Assembly: GCF_016704835.1 (NCBI RefSeq)
Contig: NZ_JADIZJ010000007.1
Span: forward strand, 1 to 20,999
DNA: 20,999 bases
From: Sphingopyxis sp.
GTDB lineage: Bacteria; Pseudomonadota; Alphaproteobacteria; Sphingomonadales; Sphingomonadaceae
Direction: 5' to 3'
Of the stretch, positions 15,501 through 20,999 are shown in pieces (position 1 is the stretch's first letter; every line of letters begins with the position of its first letter). Below the pieces are notes generated by a model. That model ran no database searches, was not told the DNA's origin, and saw only the letters and a list, made by a program, of their open reading frames with translations. Both the position numbers and the translations under genes were made by a program.

Positions 15501-15894
15501 GCCGGCGAAGCGGTCGTCCGAGGCTGCGAGGCTGCGCGTGCTCGTTGTCGACAATGACGAGATGATCGTTGAAGCAACAATCGCTTTGCTGGAGAGCCTC
15601 GGGCACACCGCGATCGGCGCAAGAACGATCGCCGAGGCGATGGATGCTGCGGGCGACGTCGATGCCGCTCTGGTCGACTATCATCTCGATCATGGTGAAA
15701 ATGGCCTCGACCTCATCGACCAGCTCTGGAATCGCCGCGGCGGCTTGCCGGTCCGGCTGGTCACCGCCGAAAATGGCATGGCGATGCAGAAGCGGGCCGC
15801 CGCGATGAAAGCGGAGATTCTTGCCAAGCCGGCGGCGCCAGGCGCGATCGAAGCTTTTCTGACCGACGCGTCAATGACGCAGATCAAGGCCTAG
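12595..15894 (+). CDS. CrbS-like hybrid sensor: SSS transporter domain, PAS, histidine kinase, receiver
   Basis: The 1099-residue protein begins with about 13 hydrophobic segments (1 to about 500) of sodium:solute symporter type, including CTSWTFYGAVG near 46 and RQFYMGLVEAR near 254. A PAS-like domain follows (about 604-720, NIDAGISVVDAQLNLVAWN), then a coiled linker, the kinase phosphoacceptor ASHDLLQPLHAARLF with His767, ATPase motifs QNFLSNAVRYTASG, DTGVGIGEQ and LGLGLALVRRI, and a C-terminal receiver (about 980-1090) with Asp1028 in ALVDYHLDHG and Lys in ILAKPAAP. The same architecture is known for CrbS/MxtR and CbrA-type sensors. Its convergence on acs and a NarL-type regulator points to control of acetate use. 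A GAGG site precedes ATG 12595. Confidence 0.9.
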   Translation: MSLQTASALALILILLLFAIAAIVEARSGALAKRPRLRHATYTLALGVYCTSWTFYGAVGSAVRDGWSYLPIYAAPIVLLLAAPKFLRRLSEAVADEQATTVSDFIAARFSHDIVVARLVTVTALLGTIPYLALQLRSIGGALSIVTANDVSEPAMLVAAPLLALFAILFGVRRFEVAGRSEGLLYAIGAESAIKLLALLAVAGVAVALIAAAPADQIASGTAELRERFRVDQLSIDVAVIFLLSMTAIIALPRQFYMGLVEARRPDDLVRARGGLALYLAVMAALVIPIALAGSMVFGPDISPDLYVLQLPAGEGYGIVLAAALLGGVSAAASMTIAETTALSTMISNDLVFPTMVRGTIARSGGVGRRMLTVRRQSIVLIMIAATGWALLVSPRQSLASIGLVAFAAMAQFTPHLLLAATGKGRDPLAARASLSVGLALWVYTLGLPPVLPTEWLGALSGSFADPLRLLGAGSLSPLAHGVFWSLGANLAVYALVAARKFEPPPLPRFARSERPISNLGELVQLTASFIGREQAERDFPDAIPAQLIDHRSAQRARELIGQVVGASSARALVASALAGGQFSLQEVTRLLDEGGQSLRFSRGLLAATFENIDAGISVVDAQLNLVAWNSRYLELFEYPPGMVRVGVPVAELIRYNARHGDFGPGDVEDQVARRIDHLTRGQDHSFERLRNDGRVIKTVGGPMPGGGYVMSFTDISEEARIREELRQTLEQLEHRVADRTRELSEANRLLAHADEDKTRFLAAASHDLLQPLHAARLFTAALARDASESQQELVRRVESAIGSAEDLLRSLLDISFAPFLSDLAETIRPIAAARGLGLRLGRLPGWVESDPGLLRSVMQNFLSNAVRYTASGAVLVGVRRRGSDWRVDVIDTGVGIGEQHVEEIFAEFTRLGDVEVEGLGLGLALVRRIVRLLGGRIEVCSIPGKGSRFSLYLPANDQAHTAFVDAIEPAKRSSEAARLRVLVVDNDEMIVEATIALLESLGHTAIGARTIAEAMDAAGDVDAALVDYHLDHGENGLDLIDQLWNRRGGLPVRLVTAENGMAMQKRAAAMKAEILAKPAAPGAIEAFLTDASMTQIKA

Positions 15895-16496
15895 CGAGCG
15901 GGCAACGAGCGCCGCCTGCGTGCGGTTGCGCACGTCGAGCTTGCGCATGATCGCGGTCATATGCGCCTTGACCGTCGCTTCGCTGATGCCGAGGCTATGC
16001 GCAATCTGCTTGTTGAGCTGGCCGTCAAGGACGGCGAGAAGGACCTTGAGCTGGGTCGGCGTCAGCGACGATACCGTCTCGCGGATGGCCTCAACCTCGC
16101 TCGTCGTTTCGCTCGCACGGGCAGGACCACGGCCGCCAAGGGCTTGGGTGATCGCCGTCTCGATCGCGCCAAGATCGCTGCCTTTGTGCAGAAAGCCGAT
16201 CGCGCCAAACACGCGCGCTTCATCCGCGGCCGCCGCGCCTTCAGCGCTCGATACGACCAGGATCGGCACATCGGGACATTCGGCGTGGAGCAAGGCAATC
16301 CCCGAATAGCCGACGGCGCCGGGCATTTTGAGGTCGAGGAGGATGAGCTTGAGATCAGGTGCTGCCGAGGCCGCACGCGCTGCGGCTGCGAGGGTACCGG
16401 CTTCCGCGATGTCGGCGCCCGGCAGCACCTTTTCGACCGCCAGCCGCAAGGCCTGGCGGAACAGCGGATGGTCGTCCGCGATGAGGACGGCCGCGC

Positions 16497-16500
<4 letters not shown>
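15871..16500 (-). CDS. NarL/LuxR-family response regulator (CrbR-like)
   Basis: The 209-residue product has a receiver domain starting VLIADDHPLFRQALRLAVE with Asp56 in LILLDLKMPG, and a C-terminal LuxR helix-turn-helix (about 146-205) with LTPTQLKVLLAVLDGQLNKQ and GISEATVKAHMTAIMRKL. Start GTG 16500 overlaps the acs stop as GTGA, so it is made together with acs. The gene end overlaps the convergent kinase gene by 24 bp. In Vibrio and Pseudomonas the CrbR/ErdR regulator activates acs in response to the SSS-kinase CrbS/MxtR; the gene content here is the same, so the assignment as acetate-switch regulator is a strong inference. Co-transcription with acs would give positive feedback. Confidence 0.88.
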
Positions 16501-18446
<1,946 letters not shown>

Positions 18447-18611
18447 CACATCCTCCTGTCAGCTTGGGCTGTTCCACGCCTCCTTAGTCGAAGTCGCGTC
18501 GGCGGCGTGCTTAGACAAAGGTCGTAGATGCTCGACCTTGGTCGGGATGGCGGGCTCACCGCCGAACGCGCACTCCTTTCGCATCCAGGAAATCATCGGG
18601 AACGAGAGATC
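18447..18611. promoter_or_regulatory. Upstream region of acs, divergent from the porin remnant
   Basis: These 165 bases hold the acs ribosome binding site AGGAGG (18457-18452 on the - strand) and must hold the acs promoter. I found no convincing -35/-10 or repeated CrbR-like motif by eye. No gene is evident. Confidence 0.35.
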
Positions 18612-19198
18612 ATGGATGCCAAGGCGCCTATCGGCAATATGGCCTGCCTCTCGCGGCGACGGCGCTCGCGACGCCGAGCCTAGCCTCGGCTCAGCGACGC
18701 CCCGCGAAGCCGAGCTCGAAGCGCGGCTCGAAGACTCGGAGGCCGAAATGCATGTCGCTGCGTCCGGACCTTGCCGCGGCGCGGCGACCAGGCGGCAACC
18801 GCGGCGGCCGCAATTGCAGGCGAAGGCGAAGAGCAGCGAAACCGCAGCTCAGCTTGCCGCGCTGCCAGCGCCTCTGCCGCCCGCCCCGCCGGCCGACGGT
18901 TTCCGTTCCGGCGCGACGACGATCAAGCTCGGCGGCTTCATCAAGCTTGTCGCCGCGAACAGCCGCTTCAGCGACGGCGAAGTCGCGACCAATTCGCTCG
19001 GCCGTGACTTCTACTTGCCGCAGGCGATCCCGACCGGCGGCGCGCCGGCAAGTCGCGTGCAGGATTTCAGCGCCAAGCAGTCACGCTTCTGGCTGAACTT
19101 CGCGACCGATGTCTCGGGCCATGCGGTGAAGGGCTATGTCGAAACCGATTTCCAGACCTCGCCCGGAACCCAGGGCTCGCAGCGCACGACCAATGGCG
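18612..19198 (+). pseudogene. DcaP-like outer-membrane porin, N-terminal part, frameshifted and truncated
   Basis: Pieces in three frames follow the order of DcaP-type porins: a signal peptide LPLAATALATPSLASAQ (about 18643-18693), a coiled-coil start TPREAELEARLEDSEAEM (about 18698-18750), an eroded coil SLRPDLAAAR, then a long good frame GATTIKLGGFIKLVA, FSDGEVATNSLGRDFYLPQA and KGYVETDFQTSPGTQGSQR up to RTTNG. DcaP porins are trimeric outer-membrane channels for small acids. The gene is cut at the inverted repeat that begins at 19199, about one third of the usual length, and also has two or three indels near the signal peptide. The rest of the barrel is not found on the other side of the insertion. 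It is divergent from acs. Confidence 0.75.
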
Positions 19199-20412
19199 GT
19201 GGGTTCAACGGATCGTCGCAACACTTTATTCTTTGAGGAGAAGGAGTGTGGGGATGAAGCAGCGTCAGCGGATTTATTACTCGGCGGCACAGCGATCCGA
19301 GATCTGGGACCGGTGGCAGCGCGGAGTCGATGAGTTCGATCGGGCGGCGGTTTGATCGGCATCGTCGTCGATTTTCTCGGTGCTGTCGCCGTCGGGCGGC
19401 ATTCGTCCGTCGGAGCGCAAGCGGTCGGAACGATCCTCAGCCTGAGCGAGCGCGAGGAGATATCAAGAGGTCTTGTCGCCGGCCGCTCGCTCAGAGCGAT
19501 CAACCCAGCTTGGTCGGGCGCCTTCGACGATCAGTCGGGAGGTCTGGCGGGGTGGCGGTCGCGATCGGTATCGCGGGATCGTTTCGGATCAGGCAGCGTG
19601 GGACCGCGCGCTGCGGCCCAAGCCGTGCAAGCTGGCTTGCTATCCCGCGTTGCGCCGAACAGTATCGCGCAAGCTGCGCCGCAGTTGGTCACCCGAGCAG
19701 ATCGCTGGCTGGCTCAAGCGCGGCTTTCCGGACGGAGAGCAGCACCGCGTGTCACACGAGACGATCTACAAAAGCCTGTTCATCCAGGCGCGGCGTCCTG
19801 AAGAAGGAGCTGCTCGAGCATCTCCGGGCGAAGCGCACGATCGCCGCTCGCGCCACGCCAGCCTGAAGCGCGACGGGCTTGGCCAGATCAAGGATGCGAT
19901 ATCGATCAGCGAGCCCCGCTTCGGTCGAGAACCGCGCCGTGCCCGGACATTGGAGGGCGATCTCATCTCGGGCGCGCGAAACAGCCATATCGTGACGCTG
20001 GTCGAACGCCAGTCGCGCTACGTGATCCTGGCCAAGGTGGCGAACAAAGGGGACCGCCAGCGTCGTCACGGCCCTGACCGGGCCAAACAGGCGCGCAAAC
20101 TGCCTCGCGAGCTCTATCAGTCGCTGACCTGCAGGATCGCGGCAAGGAGCTTGCCGATCACCAGCGCTTCACCTTGGCTACCGAGGTCAGTCTATTTTTG
20201 CGATCCCCAAAGCCCGTGGCGGCAAGGCACCAACGAAAACACCAATCGTCTGCTGCGCCAGTACCTGCCCAAGGAACCGATCTCTCCCTGCGCAGCCAGG
20301 TAAACTCAGCGCCATCGCTCGCCAGCTCAACGAGCGCCCCAGAAAAACCTTGATGTATCAGACACCGGCTGAAATGTTCGCGGAGCGTGTTGCGGCGACC
20401 CGTTGAACCCAC
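19199..20412 (+). mobile_element. IS30-family insertion sequence, decayed
   Basis: A 26-bp terminal inverted repeat is visible: the left end begins GTGGGTTCAACGG at 19199 and the right end closes at 20412 with the reverse complement, with 24 of 26 positions identical. Between them is one transposase gene. If these are the exact ends the element is about 1.2 kb, and the flanking dinucleotides are CG (19197-19198) and CG (20413-20414), which would fit a 2-bp target duplication of the IS30 family. The porin gene it interrupts does not continue past the right end, so a deletion or rearrangement followed insertion. Confidence 0.85.
19254..20406 (+). pseudogene. IS30-family transposase, multiple frameshifts
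   Basis: ATG 19254 lies behind GAGGAGAAGGAG. Frame 1 gives IYYSAAQRSEIWDRWQRG, then shifts give SMSSIGRRFDRH, LSLSEREEISRGLVAGRSLR, LGRAPSTISREVWRGGGRDR (helix-turn-helix of IS30), WSPEQIAGWLKRGFPDG, VSHETIYKSLFIQA, EGDLISGARNSHIVTLVERQ (first catalytic Asp), a block around 20145 whose second Asp is only in an alternative frame (DRGKELADHQRFTLATEV), and SPWRQGTNENTNRLLRQYLP with the catalytic Glu. At least six indels are required, so it is inactive unless a trans-acting copy exists. The stop codon at 20404-20406 lies inside the right inverted repeat. Confidence 0.88.
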
Positions 20413-20492
20413 CGTCGCTTCCCGTCACTGGGACCATCTCGCGGTGAATGAACGAAACGGGATGGGAAGCGGACGTTGGGACGCTGTAGCGA

Positions 20493-20873
20493 CTATCCGT
20501 TGCGTGCGATCTTGTCGGCAGAGATTATTGCTTCCGCGATATCACCGAACACAACCATCTTATATTGCTCTTGAAACGCGTGATGCGTGCTCCAGAAGTC
20601 GTAGATCGCTTTTCGAAAGTCCATTCCGTGATGGAATATGAACGAACTGAGAGGCCCCATACCGAACACGTCATCGACGGCGGCTACCCGATGATCCCCA
20701 GAGATCGCCTTAAGGACAGCCCATCCAGTCGCAGGTTCCTCGGACATTAAAGCATCGAGCATCCACGAAAACTCGCAGTCAATAGCCTCTCCCTTTTCGA
20801 CGGCTTGGTTCGCAATCGCTTCCGTGATCCAGCCGTCCGCGACGGAAATGACATTTGAATATTCTGCCGTCAT
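20493..20873 (-). CDS. Small protein resembling DUF6869 family
   Basis: The 126-residue product has an intact frame from ATG 20873. Its helical layout, with SWMLDALMSEEPATGWAVLK, then GMGPLSSFIFHHGMDFRKAI and FQEQYKMVVFG near the end, is like DUF6869 proteins, where a W..L block is followed by a G.L...I..HG pattern. The role of that family is unknown. There is no clear ribosome binding site upstream. Base composition is more AT-rich than the neighbouring acs region, which may mean it was acquired. No signal peptide or membrane helix is seen. The assignment is by eye only. Confidence 0.5.
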   Translation of the reverse strand: MTAEYSNVISVADGWITEAIANQAVEKGEAIDCEFSWMLDALMSEEPATGWAVLKAISGDHRVAAVDDVFGMGPLSSFIFHHGMDFRKAIYDFWSTHHAFQEQYKMVVFGDIAEAIISADKIARNG

Positions 20874-20930
20874 TTGGCGAGAATAGCGGAATTCTGGACG
20901 GCAGCAATTGGTCGTTTGTTGCCGTTTATG

Positions 20931-20999
20931 ATTCCGGACTTGATCCGGGATTCACTGCGGCGCTGAGGTCTTGGCCCCCGGATAGAGTTCGGGGTAACA
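20931..20999. repeat. Two palindromic units at the window edge (REP-like)
   Basis: ATTCCGGA (20931-20938) pairs with TCCGGGAT (20944-20951) with one G-U pair, around CTTGA. A second unit, CCCCG (20976-20980) with CGGGG (20990-20994), follows 24 bp later and has a similar core. Intergenic palindromes of the CCCGGACTTGATCCGGG type are frequent in alphaproteobacterial genomes. The second unit reaches the window edge. Confidence 0.45.

Noticed and set aside
20387..20641. Open frame on + strand to the right of the IS
   Set aside because: It starts inside the right inverted repeat, overlaps the intact small gene on the - strand and has no motif.

Overview
The window reads as chromosomal DNA of a GC-rich alphaproteobacterium, most likely a sphingomonad (Sphingopyxis/Sphingomonas-like). 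This is inferred from codon use, from the DcaP-type porin, from the alternative oxidase/group III globin cluster, and from the acs gene beside an SSS-histidine kinase/NarL-type regulator pair. No tRNA, rRNA or CRISPR array was seen.

Left part (1-4.6 kb) is a respiratory and redox island in mixed states of decay. On the + strand lie three broken genes in a row: a cytochrome b561-type protein, a small LuxR-like membrane regulator, and a VIT1/CCC1-type metal transporter. They still show operon-like spacing, including an ATGA stop/start overlap. On the - strand lies a second set transcribed the other way: group III truncated hemoglobin (one frameshift), intact alternative oxidase, intact DUF1971 cupin-like protein, and a frameshifted c-type cytochrome. 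Together they look like an NO- or cyanide-tolerant respiration and nitrosative-stress module that is being lost. Candidate control sites lie before both sets.

Middle part (5.0-10.8 kb) is intact. It holds an EAL phosphodiesterase with an N-terminal CxxC, a two-component system (OmpR-type regulator then kinase, - strand), and a divergent three-gene operon made of a HAD-IB phosphatase, a CDP-glycerol glycerophosphotransferase-like transferase and an FkbM methyltransferase. That operon probably makes or decorates a surface glycan or phospho-polymer. The divergent promoter region carries a strong inverted repeat and a 10-bp direct repeat with a 20-bp period.

From 10.8 to 12.6 kb the sequence is loose: a GNAT acetyltransferase, a frameshifted gene I do not recognise, and a possible thioesterase remnant.

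From 12.6 to 18.4 kb is an acetate-switch block: a large SSS/PAS/histidine kinase/REC hybrid sensor (CrbS-like) converging on an acs-crbR-like operon. The kinase probably senses or transports a solute and controls acetyl-CoA synthetase through the NarL-type regulator, which is co-transcribed with acs.

The right end (18.6-21 kb) holds a decayed DcaP-like porin cut by a decayed IS30-family element with clear 26-bp inverted repeats, then a small protein resembling DUF6869 proteins, and finally two palindromic units at the edge of the window.
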